Shown here one piece after another: positions 8,166-18,053 of a stretch of DNA of 64,000 nt. Every line of letters begins with the position of its first letter. Within the stretch, counting starts at the first letter, position 1. This stretch comes from Cellulomonas palmilytica. GTDB lineage: Bacteria > Actinomycetota > Actinomycetes > Actinomycetales > Cellulomonadaceae. Position numbers and translations under genes: made by a program. The DNA lies in NCBI RefSeq assembly GCF_021590045.1, contig NZ_CP062221.1, positions 3,770,013-3,834,012 of the forward strand. Direction: 5' to 3'. The notes under the pieces were generated by a model. The model saw only the letters and a program-made list of their open reading frames with translations. It was not told the origin of the DNA and did not search any database.

Positions 8166-8318
8166 CGAGCACCTCCTGTCTGCCGGCTCGCGCCGGCGTC
8201 GGTCGTCCGCCGGCCCGTCGGGCGCGGTCGGTGGGCGGTGACCCGCCCCGGCCGGTCCGACCCGGCCGCGGCCAGCGTCGTGCGGTAGCCGCCCGCCCGG
8301 CCGGGGCCGCGGCCGGAT

Positions 8319-8363
8319 CTGGGGACGTCCCGCGCCGGTCGGCGGGCTGGGGTCGGGTGGTCG
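8319..8363 (-). promoter_or_regulatory. Motif shared with the region upstream of ssd (copy A)
   Basis: A 45-nt stretch aligns without gaps to 11944-11988; I count about 36 identities. It includes the exact 16-mer ggctggggtcgggtgg and ctggggacg. Both copies lie upstream of minus-strand genes of the same pilus locus: here about 155 nt before the pilin start, there about 75 nt before ssd. The 207-nt gap 8166-8372 otherwise holds only the pilin ribosome binding site. Confidence 0.4.
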
Positions 8364-8372
8364 GGGCGGGCG

Positions 8373-8930
8373 TCACGGCAGCACCCCGTCGAGCAGCCCC
8401 GCGCCGAGCCCGAGGACGAGCGGGGCGAGCCCGAGCAGCGCGAACGCGGGCAGGAAGCACAGCCCGAGCGGGAGCACGAGGTGCACCCCGAGCGCTGCGC
8501 CCGCGGTCCGGGCACGACGACGACGCTCGCGCCGCACCGCGGCGGCGCGAGCCCGCAGCGCCGGTCCGGGCGCGGCCCCGCTCACCCACGCCTGCTCGAG
8601 GCAGTCCCGGACGTCGTGGACGTCGGGCGGCGCGCCGGCCCATGCCGCGGGCCACGACGCCCCGAGCACGAGCGCCGCCCCGGCGGCGTCCAGGGCACCA
8701 CCGCAGGCGCCTCCCGCCGCCGCACCCACCGCTCGCAGCGCGCGCGGCAGCGACGCCCCCGAGGCGACCGCGGCGTCGACGAGCTCGAGCAGCAGCACCG
8801 CGTCGAGCGGCGGACCGGTGGCGGCCCGGACGGACGCGCCGCCGGTCCCACCGCCCGGTGCGACGAGCGTGCGCCGAGCGGCGAGCCACGGCACCACGAC
8901 GAGCACGGCACCCAGGACGGTCAGCACCAC
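8373..8930 (-). CDS. tadC: Type II secretion F domain protein TadC
   Basis: 185-aa inner-membrane platform protein of the Tad pilus system. The GspF-type segment is visible as LLLELVDAAVASGASLPRALRAVG followed by helices near the C-terminus (AALGVHLVLPLGLCFLPAFALLGLAPLVLGL). It starts 1 nt after the end of tadB, so it belongs to the same transcript. The start is ATG or GTG at 8930; the N-terminal helix VLTVLGAVLVVVPWLAA is kept with this start. It is shorter than proteobacterial TadC, as is common in actinobacteria. Confidence 0.8.
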   Translation of the reverse strand: MVLTVLGAVLVVVPWLAARRTLVAPGGGTGGASVRAATGPPLDAVLLLELVDAAVASGASLPRALRAVGAAAGGACGGALDAAGAALVLGASWPAAWAGAPPDVHDVRDCLEQAWVSGAAPGPALRARAAAVRRERRRRARTAGAALGVHLVLPLGLCFLPAFALLGLAPLVLGLGAGLLDGVLP

Positions 8931-8931
8931 G

Positions 8932-9669
8932 TCAGCCGCTCCCGCGGGCGGCGCGCGCGAGGAGACGGCTCGTCCAGCGACGTCCGACGACGAGCAGGAC
9001 GAGTCCCGTCAACCCGGCGACGCTTCCCAGGCCCCCACCGAGCAGCACCCCGACCGGGTCCGCACCGAGGAGCGCGCCGAGCCCCACGCCCAGCAGCGGC
9101 AGCCACGCGAGGACGCGCGCCGTCGCGCGTGGGCCGGCGAGCGCGGCCTCGACGTCGTCCCGCTCGGCGGCGTCGGCCGCGAGCGACTCGGTGACGTGCT
9201 GCAGCATCGCGGCGAGCGGTGCCCCGAGCTCGTGCGCGGTCCGTGCCGCCGCGACGACGGCCGCGGCGCGTGCGACGAGCCTCTCGTCGTCCCGACCGCG
9301 CCCGCGCGGGTGCAGCCGTCGCACGGCACCACCGCCGTCGCGGAGCCCGACCGACATCGTGCGCGCGGTCGCGCGGGCACCCCCACCTCTGCCGGTTCCC
9401 TCGCACGCGGCGACGAGCACGGCGAGCTCGGGCACGTCGCCGTCGGCGGGCCGGCCGAGCACGGACGCCCACGCGTCGGCGGGCGGGCGCCCCGCGCGCA
9501 GCTGTGCGCCGACGGCCACGAGCACGTTCTCCAGGTCCCGTCCCGCGCCCGACCGCACGTCCGGCGACGTCTCGGTCGACGCCCTCGCCCTCAGGAGCGC
9601 CCGTCGCGGCCCGACGCCGCTGGCCACGAGGAACGCGGCCGCTCCGGCCAGCGCCACGACGGCGCTCAC
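8932..9669 (-). CDS. tadB: Type II secretion F domain protein TadB
   Basis: 245-aa membrane platform protein of the Tad pilus machine, partner of TadC. It has an N-terminal helix (VVALAGAAAFLVASG), the GspF-like segment LENVLVAVGAQLRAGRPPADAW, and C-terminal helices WLPLLGVGLGALLG and GLTGLVLLVVG. The start overlaps the tadA stop by 4 nt. It is followed after 1 nt by tadC. Confidence 0.82.
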   Translation of the reverse strand: MSAVVALAGAAAFLVASGVGPRRALLRARASTETSPDVRSGAGRDLENVLVAVGAQLRAGRPPADAWASVLGRPADGDVPELAVLVAACEGTGRGGGARATARTMSVGLRDGGGAVRRLHPRGRGRDDERLVARAAAVVAAARTAHELGAPLAAMLQHVTESLAADAAERDDVEAALAGPRATARVLAWLPLLGVGLGALLGADPVGVLLGGGLGSVAGLTGLVLLVVGRRWTSRLLARAARGSG

Positions 9670-10943
9670 GGCGCACGTCCGACGGGCACCGGCGACACGG
9701 GTGGGTCGCTCGTCGTCCCCGGACCGAGGGACGTCAGGCCGGCGATGCCGAGGCGGTCCGCGAGCCGGCGCCAGCCGGGGCCTCGGCGCAGCACCCCGGA
9801 CTCGTCGGCCTCGACGGCCGTGGACACCTCGAGCCCGTCGCGCGTGCGACCGACGACCGCGACCTCCGCGAGCATGCGCCGCGTGCGACCCGGGCCGGTG
9901 CGGCGCAGGTGCAGCACCGCGTCGAACGCGGCGGACGCCTGTGCCGCGGTCGCCTCACGGCTGAGCCCCGCGAGCGCGGCGAGTGCCTCGAGCCGAGCGG
10001 GGACGTCCGCCGCCGTGTTGGCGTGGACGGTCGCGCAGCCGCCGTCGTGGCCGGTGTTGAGCGCCGCCATGACCTCACGCACCTCCGCGCCGCGGCACTC
10101 GCCGAGCACGATCCGGTCGGGTCGCATGCGCAGCGCATGCCGCACGAGCTCCGCGAGGTCGACCCGGCCCGCGCCCTCGACGTTCGCACGCCGCGCGAGC
10201 AACCGCACGACGTGCGGGTGCTGCGGCGCGAGCTCGCCGGACTCCTCGATCACGACGATCCGCTCGTCGTGCCCGGCCCACGCGAGCAACGCCGCGAGCA
10301 GCGTGGTCTTGCCCGCTCCCGTCGCGCCGGACACCAGGAGGTTCGCGCGGACGTCGACCAGCGCTCGCAGCACGCCGACGAGCCCCGGCGCGACCGTGCC
10401 GACCCGCACGAGCTCGGGCATCGACAGCGTCCGCGCCCGCACGACCCGCAGGCTCAGGAGCGTGCACCCGCCCGCGACGGGCGGCAGCACCGCGTGCAGC
10501 CGCGTCCCGTCGGGCAGGCGCGCGTCCACCGTGGGCACTCCGTCGTCGAGCCGTTGCCCGTCCGCGGCGGCGAGCCGGACCGCGAGCGCACGCACGTCGT
10601 CGTCGGAGCCGAGGTCGACGTCGGTCTGCGTGAGCCGCCCGTCGAGCTCGACCCACACGTCCCGTGGGCCGTTGACGAGCACGTCGCTCACGCGCGGGTC
10701 GTCGAGGAACGGCTGCAGCGGCCCGGCGCCGAGGATCGCGGCGCGCACGGCCTGCACCGCGGCGGGCAGCACGGCCGAGCCGAGCACCGCACCGCGGTCG
10801 CGCGCGACCTGCTCGACGGCGCGCACGAGCTCGTCGTCGCCGGGCGCGGTGCCCCGCAGCCGCTCACGCACGGCGTCGACCAGGTCGCCCGAGAGCACCG
10901 GAGCACCGGCGGGCCGCACGCCCCCGGCCGCGAGCACGCTCAC
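9666..10943 (-). CDS. tadA: TadA/CpaF family pilus assembly ATPase
   Basis: 425-aa secretion ATPase that powers Flp pilus assembly at the inner face of the membrane. Motifs: VNGPRDVWVELDGRL in the N-terminal domain, Walker A SGATGAGKTTLL, Asp/His boxes around IVVIEESGEL, RMRPDRIVLGECRG and a following GHDGGCATVHANT. These are CpaF-specific. The start GTG at 10943 gives a GTGA overlap with the ssd stop; the adjacent GTG at 10946 is equally possible. Confidence 0.93.
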   Translation of the reverse strand: MSVLAAGGVRPAGAPVLSGDLVDAVRERLRGTAPGDDELVRAVEQVARDRGAVLGSAVLPAAVQAVRAAILGAGPLQPFLDDPRVSDVLVNGPRDVWVELDGRLTQTDVDLGSDDDVRALAVRLAAADGQRLDDGVPTVDARLPDGTRLHAVLPPVAGGCTLLSLRVVRARTLSMPELVRVGTVAPGLVGVLRALVDVRANLLVSGATGAGKTTLLAALLAWAGHDERIVVIEESGELAPQHPHVVRLLARRANVEGAGRVDLAELVRHALRMRPDRIVLGECRGAEVREVMAALNTGHDGGCATVHANTAADVPARLEALAALAGLSREATAAQASAAFDAVLHLRRTGPGRTRRMLAEVAVVGRTRDGLEVSTAVEADESGVLRRGPGWRRLADRLGIAGLTSLGPGTTSDPPVSPVPVGRAP

Positions 10944-11869
10944 CACGCGCCTCGCACGACGGCGAGCGCGGGCTCGTCACGGACCGCGCCGGCGGACGCC
11001 GGTGCCGGGGCGGCCCGCTGGACCTCCCGTGCGACCCGCGCCGCGGCCCGAGCGACGGCCCCGGTGAGCGGTACGCCTCCGCGCTCCGTCGCCGCGGCGG
11101 TCCGCCGGTCGACCCCGAGCCGTGCCAGCACCGGCAGGTCGACCGCCTGCGCGAGCTCGCCGGACCCCAGCCCGCCGGGCGACGGTCCCGCCGTCACCAC
11201 CCCGACGAACGCCCCGTGCGCGACGAGCGACGTGCGCAGGGCCAGCAGGCCCGCGACGGCGCGCAGGTCCCGCGGTGCGACGACGACGACCGCGTCGCAC
11301 ACCGACGCGAACGAGTCGCCGGTGACGACACCGACCCGTTCGAGGTCGAGCACGACGACCCCGCACACGCCGGCGAGCGCGTGCAGCACGTCGGCGAGCA
11401 CGCCTGAGTCCGGCAGCCCGGGCCGGTGCCGGTCCGCGGAGAGCACGGCGCACGGACCCCAGCGCGGCAGGAGCGCGAGCACCTGCGCGCCGTCGACGTC
11501 GCCGCGAGCCGACGTCAGGTCGGGCCAGCGCACGCCGTCGCTGTCCTCGAGCGCGAGCAGCACGTCGACGCCCGCCGAGGCCCGGTCGAGGTCGACGAGC
11601 GCGGTGGCGGTCCGCCGCGCGAACCGTGCCGCGAGCGCGGCCGCGAACGTCGACGCCCCGGCTCCCCCGCGCGCACCGACCACCCCGACGACGAGCGCGC
11701 GGCCACGCTCCGTGCGGGCGCCGACCGGCGCAGGACGCGGCGGCGACGCGCCCCACGCCGCCGCCGCGCCGCCCGGGCCACGAGGTGGGGAGACGACGGG
11801 CGTGTCGGGCGTCGGGCGGGGGGTGCCGCCGTCCCGATCACGCCATGTCCCCACGGGGAGCTCCGCCAC
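10940..11869 (-). CDS. ssd: Septum-site/CpaE-like P-loop protein (Ssd family)
   Basis: 309-aa MinD/ParA-like protein of the Ssd/CpaE group, which places Tad pili and in mycobacteria affects septation. A Pro-rich N-terminus (1-55) precedes a deviant Walker motif VVGARGGAGASTFAAALAARF and VDLDRASAGVDVLLALED. The ATPase core continues with VVLDLERVG and VVVVAPRDLRAVAG. The start is GTG at 11869, preceded by ACGGAGGTGGACG. It is the first gene of the pilus operon; the order ssd-tadA-tadB-tadC-pilin-tadE matches other actinobacteria, as does the divergent HAD-IB gene. Confidence 0.87.
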   Translation of the reverse strand: MAELPVGTWRDRDGGTPRPTPDTPVVSPPRGPGGAAAAWGASPPRPAPVGARTERGRALVVGVVGARGGAGASTFAAALAARFARRTATALVDLDRASAGVDVLLALEDSDGVRWPDLTSARGDVDGAQVLALLPRWGPCAVLSADRHRPGLPDSGVLADVLHALAGVCGVVVLDLERVGVVTGDSFASVCDAVVVVAPRDLRAVAGLLALRTSLVAHGAFVGVVTAGPSPGGLGSGELAQAVDLPVLARLGVDRRTAAATERGGVPLTGAVARAAARVAREVQRAAPAPASAGAVRDEPALAVVRGAW

Positions 11870-11942
11870 CGTCCACCTCCGTCACGTCCCGGACGACGCC
11901 GACGCTGCCGCACACCACGCACGCACGGAGGCCCGGTCCCGG

Positions 11943-11988
11943 CGACCTGGGGACGGACCGTGCGCGGCAGGGGGCTGGGGTCGGGTGG
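11943..11988 (-). promoter_or_regulatory. Motif shared with the region upstream of the pilin gene (copy B)
   Basis: Second copy of the ctggggacg...ggctggggtcgggtgg element described at 8319-8363, in the divergent region between ssd (starts 11869) and the HAD-IB gene (starts 12092). It has the same orientation relative to the pilus genes. This 222-nt gap shows no other structure I can support. Confidence 0.4.
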
Positions 11989-12091
11989 CGAGACCGTCCG
12001 TCTCACGGGCGAGGGCCCCGATCCGCGGGTGCGGTGTGGGCGCCGGTCGCTACGCTCGCGGGGTCGAACCCGTCCGACGAGAGGAGCGCGG

Positions 12092-12937
12092 ATGTCCGAG
12101 GACGCCCCCGCGCGCCGCCACGCGCCCCGCCCGCGCCGTGCGGGCAGCGGGCCCCCGCGCTCCGCCGCGTTCTTCGACCTCGACAAGACGATCATCGCGA
12201 CGTCGTCGGCGACCGCGTTCTCCCGCGGCTTCCTCGCCCAGGGCCTGCTCACGCGCCGCAACGTGCTGCGCACGGCCGTCGCGCAGTTCCTCTACCTCGT
12301 CGGCGGCGCGGACGCCGCGCAGACCGAGCGCCTGCGCGCGAGCCTGTCCCGCACGGTCACCGGCTGGCCCACCGACCAGGTGTCGCAGATCGTCGCCGAG
12401 ACGCTGCACGAGGCGATCGACCCGACCGTGTACGCGGAGGCGGTGGACCTCATCGCGGAGCACCACGCGGCCGGGCGGGACGTCGTGATCGTGTCGGCGT
12501 CCGGCAGCGAGATCGTCGAGCCGATCGCGGCGATCCTGGGCGCGGACCACGTCGTCTCGACCCGCATGCAGGTGGTCGACGGCCGGTACACGGGCGAGAT
12601 CGACTTCTACGCGTACGGCGAGAACAAGGCCGCGGCGATCCGCGAGCTCGCCGGGACGCACGGCTACGACCTCGCCGAGTGCTACGCGTACTCGGACTCG
12701 ATCACCGACGCCCCGATGCTCGGCGTCGTCGGGCACGGGTTCGCCGTGAACCCGGACCGCGCGCTGCGCCGGCTCGCGGCCGAGAAGGGCTGGGGCGTGC
12801 TGACGTTCCGCCGCCCGGTGCCGCTGTTCGCGTTCGACCGCGAGGCGCAGGTCGCGAGCGCGGTCGTCGTCGGGACCGTGGTCGCGGGCCTGGTGGCCTG
12901 GTGGTGGTGGCGCCGCCGTCGCTCCGCCACGTCCTGA
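12092..12937 (+). CDS. HAD-IB family hydrolase (SerB-like phosphatase)
   Basis: 281-aa haloacid dehalogenase superfamily phosphatase. The catalytic DxD motif is in FFDLDKTII (about residue 29-33), motif II in VIVSASGSEIVEPI, and motif III/IV in ENKAAAIRELAG and AYSDSITDAPMLGVVG with VNPDRALRRLA. The substrate is not evident; relatives include phosphoserine and lysophosphatidic acid phosphatases. A C-terminal hydrophobic stretch (VVVGTVVAGLVAWWWW) ending in RRRR could anchor it to the membrane. ATG at 12092 has GAGAGGAG upstream. It is divergent from the ssd/Tad operon, an arrangement shared with mycobacteria. Confidence 0.9.
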   Translation: MSEDAPARRHAPRPRRAGSGPPRSAAFFDLDKTIIATSSATAFSRGFLAQGLLTRRNVLRTAVAQFLYLVGGADAAQTERLRASLSRTVTGWPTDQVSQIVAETLHEAIDPTVYAEAVDLIAEHHAAGRDVVIVSASGSEIVEPIAAILGADHVVSTRMQVVDGRYTGEIDFYAYGENKAAAIRELAGTHGYDLAECYAYSDSITDAPMLGVVGHGFAVNPDRALRRLAAEKGWGVLTFRRPVPLFAFDREAQVASAVVVGTVVAGLVAWWWWRRRRSATS

Positions 12938-12963
12938 GCGGACCGTCGCGCCGAGCGACGGCG
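12914..12963 (+). terminator. Possible terminator after HAD-IB gene
   Basis: cgccgtcgctc (12914-12924) and gagcgacggcg (12953-12963) are perfect 11-bp inverted arms with a 28-nt loop. The left arm lies in the last codons. No U-tract follows, as is usual in high-GC actinobacteria. Confidence 0.35.
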
Positions 12964-13355
12964 GGCCGACGACGACCGCCGGAGCGCGCCGCGTCCGAGT
13001 TGCCCCGTTCGCGAGGATCGGGGTCCGCATGGCGGACGCGAGTCTTGCCATCCGGCGCGCGATGCGGCGCTGACCTGCGACGACGCCCGCTCCACTACCG
13101 CGGCGCGGTGAACGGGCGTATCACAGTGAGCACAACTGCAGAGCCGCGAGGGCACCCACGCGCAGGTGTTGCCCACCTTCGGGCAGGTCGACCGGGCTGG
13201 TCCCGTAGCGAACCATACGAGTGCACGCATGATCACCCTCACGGCGGCAGGTACGACGGCGGCGTCCCCTCGGGGGCGCCGCCGTTCGTCGTCCCCGTTC
13301 GTCGTCCCCGTTCGTCGACTCGGCCGACCCGGCGGCCCTCGCCGGTCGCGCTTCT
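12964..13355. other. Intergenic stretch of lower GC, no convincing gene
   Basis: This 390-nt stretch lies between the HAD-IB gene and the palindromic repeat. Around 13100-13250 the sequence is visibly less GC-rich than its surroundings (for example gtatcacagtgagcacaactgcag and accatacgagtgcacgcatgatc). Its short open frames look unlike local coding sequence. The unit gttcgtcgtcccc repeats three times at about 13286-13318. A small RNA is possible but no known family is recognised. Confidence 0.4.
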
Positions 13356-13440
13356 CTCGCGAGGTCGCGCATTCCTCGGTAGGTCGCGCAGAGGACCGCG
13401 CGACCTTCCGAGAGACGCACGACCAGACGAGCGACGCACG
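13356..13440. repeat. Nested palindromic repeat, intergenic copy 2
   Basis: Contains tcgcgaggtcgYgcRttcc (13357 onward) and gagaRacgcacgac (13410-13423) in the same order as the pxpB copy. Inner palindrome: taggtcgcgcag (13380-13391) faces accgcgcgacctt (13395-13407), and cctcgg faces ccgaga. It differs from copy 1 by an extra 19 nt or so between the shared blocks. This copy lies outside genes. Confidence 0.65.
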
Positions 13441-13465
13441 ACGGCGGGCATCAGACCAGGGTCGG

Positions 13466-13508
13466 GGCGGTGGGGTCAGGGCGGTGGGGTCAGGGCGGTG
13501 GGGTCAGG
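13466..13508. repeat. 14-nt tandem repeat
   Basis: Three copies of gcggtggggtcagg in a row, running into the 3' end of the Fic-like gene, where it encodes the final Pro-rich residues (LTPPP) and the stop. Confidence 0.75.
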
Positions 13509-14365
13509 CGGCCGGCCAGGACCGCGTCCGCGACCGTGCGGGCCTCGGCCGCCCCCGCGACGACCGCGTCCGCGTACGCGCCGAACCACGCCGCGACGCG
13601 CTCCACCTCGCCGGTGGCGTACCCGGCGACCGCCGCGACGTACTGCTGCGGCGCGGCGGCCCACACCACCTCGGGGAGGACGGAGCCGGTCGGGTCGAGC
13701 CCGCCGGTCGTCGCACAGGCGCGCGCGACGAGCCGCGCGACGAGCCCGTTGCCGGCGATGAAAGGACGCACCGCGAGCACCTCGGCATGCACGAGCGCGG
13801 CGACGACGAGCGCGGGCGCCTGGGTCGTGGCGAGGGTGCGTGCGAGCAGGTCGACGCGCGCGGCGACCTCGCGCCCGGTCAGGGCGGGGCCGAGCCCGCG
13901 CTGGTCGAGGGCGGGTTCGTCGTCGCGCAGCCGTCCGAGGTGCTCGACGGGCAGCCACCCGGCGCCGACGAGCGTGTGCGCGCGGGCGAGCAGCTGTGGC
14001 AGGGGCGGCAGCGACGCGGCCTGCTGCGCGCCGAGGTCGGGGACGAGCGCCTCGACGAGCGACGCGCCGCGCAGCGCCCCGACGAGCACGGCCTCGGCTC
14101 CCCCGCCGTCGGCGGCACGGTCGGTCGCACCGCCCGCGGCGAGGTCCGTCCCGCCGGTCGCGACCGACCGGACCAGCTCGATCGGGAACCGCGCGCCCTC
14201 CAGGGCGGCGCTGGCCTGCGCGGCGCGCAGCCCGGACTCGGCGCGCACCTCGCGCCACCGCCGACGGAACGCCTCGTGCCACCGCAGCTCGTCGCACGCC
14301 GTGCGTGCCCGTTCCACGGCCTCGGCCGTCAGAGCGACCCACCCGGCCAGCGCGTCCTGCGTCAC
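13490..14365 (-). CDS. Fic/DOC-family protein with degenerate catalytic motif
   Basis: 291-aa protein of the Fic fold. The canonical motif is HPFxxGNGRxxR; here residues about 192-214 read [19 protein letters not shown], so the catalytic His is replaced by Arg and the NGR Arg by Leu, while PFxxGNG and the last Arg remain. The N-terminal [13 protein letters not shown] resembles the inhibitory (S/T)xxxE(G/N) helix region of Fic proteins. AMP transfer activity is therefore doubtful. The start is GTG at 14365. It is convergent with the HAD-IB gene and divergent from malic enzyme; a similar gene often sits near ssd/Tad loci in actinobacteria. Confidence 0.72.
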   Translation of the reverse strand: MTQDALAGWVALTAEAVERARTACDELRWHEAFRRRWREVRAESGLRAAQASAALEGARFPIELVRSVATGGTDLAAGGATDRAADGGGAEAVLVGALRGASLVEALVPDLGAQQAASLPPLPQLLARAHTLVGAGWLPVEHLGRLRDDEPALDQRGLGPALTGREVAARVDLLARTLATTQAPALVVAALVHAEVLAVRPFIAGNGLVARLVARACATTGGLDPTGSVLPEVVWAAAPQQYVAAVAGYATGEVERVAAWFGAYADAVVAGAAEARTVADAVLAGRLTPPP

Positions 14366-14394
14366 CGCTCGAACCTACCGGCCCCGACGGCGCA

Positions 14395-14424
14395 CCCGAG
14401 CACCCGAGCACCCGAGCACCCGAG
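14395..14424. repeat. 8-nt tandem repeat upstream of malic enzyme
   Basis: The unit cacccgag repeats about four times between the divergent starts of the Fic-like gene and malic enzyme. Confidence 0.7.
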
Positions 14425-14469
14425 GTGCCTCGCCGCGACGCGCGACCCGCACCGCGCCAGACTGGCGCC

Positions 14470-15867
<1,398 letters not shown>

Positions 15868-15889
15868 CGCCGGGACGACGAGCGCGCGG

Positions 15890-17017
15890 TCAGCGGAACG
15901 CGCCGCGCGCGTACTGCGGCTGGTAGCCGGTCGCGGTCACCGCGTCGAGCGGCACCGTCGCGCCGTGGTCGTCGCCGGCCGGCAGCGAGTCGAGCCGGAC
16001 CCCGAGCTCGTGCGCGGCGCGCAGGGGCCACGACGGGTCGCGCAGCGCCGCGCGGCCGAGCAGCACGGCGTCCGCGTCGCCGCCCGCGAGCACCTTCTCC
16101 GCGAGCCGCGGCTCGTCGAGCACGCCCACGGCCGCGACCGGCAGCCCGGAGACCTCGCGCACGCGGCGCGCGAACGGCACCTGGTAGCCGGGCTCCACGG
16201 GGATCGACGCGAGCGCGTTGCCGCCCGACGACACGTCGACGAGGTCCACGCCGCGCGCGGCCAGGGTCCGCGCGACGGACGCGACGTCGTCGACCGTGAG
16301 CCCGCCGGGCGTCCAGTCGGTCGCCGAGACGCGCACCAGCAGCGGCCGGTCGTCGGGCCACACGGCCCGCACCGCGTCGACGGTCTCGACGAGCAGGCGC
16401 GCGCGGTTCTCGAGCGACCCGCCCCACGCGTCGTCGCGCGTGTTGGACAGCGGCGACAGGAACTGGTGCAGCAGGTACCCGTGCGCGGCGTGCACCTCGA
16501 CGACGTCGAAGCCCGCCGCCACGGCCCGGCGCGCGGCGGCGGCGAACGCCGCGGGCACGGCCGCGACCTCGTCGGCCGTCATCGCCGCGGGTGCCGCGAG
16601 ACCGTCGAACGCGAGCGCGGACGGCCCGAGCGTCCGCCACCCGCCCTCGGGCACCGGCACCGAGCCCGACCCCGGCGCGAACGGCCGGTACGTCGACGCC
16701 TTGCGGCCCGCGTGCGCGAGCTGCACGCCGATGCGCGTGCCGCGCGCGTGCACGAAGTCCGTGACGCGCCGCCACGCCACCGCGTGCTCGTCGGACCACA
16801 GACCCGCGTCCTGCGGCGAGATCCGCCCCTCGGGGACGACCGCGCTCGCCTCGGTGAGCAGCAGGCCGAACCCGCCCGCGGCGCGCGCACCGAGGTGCAC
16901 CAGGTGCCAGTCGTCGGGGAACCCGTCGCGCGACGAGTACTGGCACATGGGCGCGAGCCACGCCCGGTTCGTGAACGTCGTGCCGCGCAGCGTGAGAGGG
17001 GTGAACAGGTGGGTCAC
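15890..17017 (-). CDS. namA: Old yellow enzyme family NADPH dehydrogenase (NamA/YqjM type)
   Basis: 375-aa FMN-dependent ene-reductase. The YqjM-type landmarks are present: LFTPLTLRGTTFTNRAWLAPMCQYSS at the N-terminus (the Cys modulating FMN potential), GLLLTEASAVVPEGRISPQD, QLAHAGRKA, HAAHGYLLHQFLSPLSN (paired His for carbonyl binding) and a C-terminal VLLGRAALRDPSWP. GTG at 17017 gives the conserved N-terminus; an upstream in-frame start would add 63 unrelated residues. It probably reduces activated alkenes in stress defence. It is divergent from the formate/nitrite channel gene. Confidence 0.92.
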   Translation of the reverse strand: MTHLFTPLTLRGTTFTNRAWLAPMCQYSSRDGFPDDWHLVHLGARAAGGFGLLLTEASAVVPEGRISPQDAGLWSDEHAVAWRRVTDFVHARGTRIGVQLAHAGRKASTYRPFAPGSGSVPVPEGGWRTLGPSALAFDGLAAPAAMTADEVAAVPAAFAAAARRAVAAGFDVVEVHAAHGYLLHQFLSPLSNTRDDAWGGSLENRARLLVETVDAVRAVWPDDRPLLVRVSATDWTPGGLTVDDVASVARTLAARGVDLVDVSSGGNALASIPVEPGYQVPFARRVREVSGLPVAAVGVLDEPRLAEKVLAGGDADAVLLGRAALRDPSWPLRAAHELGVRLDSLPAGDDHGATVPLDAVTATGYQPQYARGAFR

Positions 17018-17108
17018 GCGCGCGACCGTACGACGCGCGCGCCCCCGCGACGACCCGGTCGGCCTTTCGTCCCACGAGGCGGACGGCCGCCCTTGCGACC
17101 CTGGTCGG

Positions 17109-18005
17109 GTGCTGAGCATCGAGGAGGCCGTCGAGACGCAGGTCGAGGCCGCGCACCACAAGGTCCAGCTCCTGCGCACGCCGTGGCTCTTCCTCGTGCG
17201 CACCATGCTCGCGGGCGCCTACATCGGCATCGGCGTCGTGATCATGGTCGAGGCCGGCGGTCCGCTCGTCGCGGCCGCCAACCCGTTCGCGCCGCTCGTG
17301 CAGGGCATGGTGTTCGGCGTCGCACTGACGATCGTCGTCGTCGCGGGCGGCGAGCTGGCGACCTCCGCGATGATGATGCTCACGCAGGGCGCGATGCGCC
17401 GGCGCATCACCTGGGGCATGGGCGGGCTCACGCTGCTCGCGGTGCTCGCGGGCAACCTGGTCGGCTCGATGCTGTTCGCGGGCCTCGTGCACCTGTCGGG
17501 CGTCACCGCACCCGAGACCGCCGCGGGCCAGCAGATCGCGCGCATGGTCGTGCACAAGGCGCACGAGACCAACGCGCAGCTGCTCGTGCGCGGCATCCTG
17601 TGCAACCTGCTCGTCTGCCTCGCGGTGTGGTGCGCGACGCGCCTGCGCAGCGAGGCCGCGAAGATCGCCGCGATCTTCGCGTGCGTCATGGTCTTCATCA
17701 CCTCCGGCTTCGAGCACGTCGTCGCGAACATGACGACGATGTCGCTCGGACTCATGGGCGGCCTGCCGGGTGCGACCGCCGGCGAGTTCGCGCGCAACGT
17801 GCTGTTCGTCGGGCTGGGCAACACCATCGGCGGCGCGCTGCTCGTCGGGGCCGCGTACGCGTACCGCGCGACGCCGCGTGTGGCCGAGCCGGGGTTCGTC
17901 GCGACGACGAGGGCGCCCGCACCGCTGCCCGTCGCCGAGCCCGCCGACACGCCGGACGGCTCGCCCGCCCGGGCTGCGCAGGGCCAGGAGCCCGCCCTAC
18001 GGTGA
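17109..18005 (+). CDS. Formate/nitrite transporter (FocA/NirC) family channel
   Basis: 298-aa membrane protein with six helices of the FNT aquaporin-like fold, a pentameric channel for formate, nitrite or related anions. Diagnostic segments: GAYIGIGVVIMVEAGGPL, GGELATSAMMMLTQGAM, NLLVCLAVWCATRLRSEAAKI and VFITSGFEHVVANMTTM, where the pore His sits in the FEHVVANM region. A Pro/Ala-rich tail follows the last helix. The start is GTG at 17109. The specific ion cannot be read from sequence. A 283-aa membrane protein follows after 48 nt. Confidence 0.9.
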   Translation: MLSIEEAVETQVEAAHHKVQLLRTPWLFLVRTMLAGAYIGIGVVIMVEAGGPLVAAANPFAPLVQGMVFGVALTIVVVAGGELATSAMMMLTQGAMRRRITWGMGGLTLLAVLAGNLVGSMLFAGLVHLSGVTAPETAAGQQIARMVVHKAHETNAQLLVRGILCNLLVCLAVWCATRLRSEAAKIAAIFACVMVFITSGFEHVVANMTTMSLGLMGGLPGATAGEFARNVLFVGLGNTIGGALLVGAAYAYRATPRVAEPGFVATTRAPAPLPVAEPADTPDGSPARAAQGQEPALR

Positions 18006-18053
18006 TCGCGGTGGCGGTGCAGCCCGGCACCGCCTCGACCCGGGAGAGCCGCG

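Noticed and set aside
11870..12091. 6C small RNA, expected between ssd and the HAD-IB gene in some actinobacteria
   Set aside because: Neither this gap nor 12938-13489 shows two stem-loops with runs of six or more C in the loops on either strand.
13121..13451. Short minus-strand open frames of 70-99 codons
   Set aside because: They run through the palindromic and tandem repeats, are Arg-rich and have no ribosome binding site.
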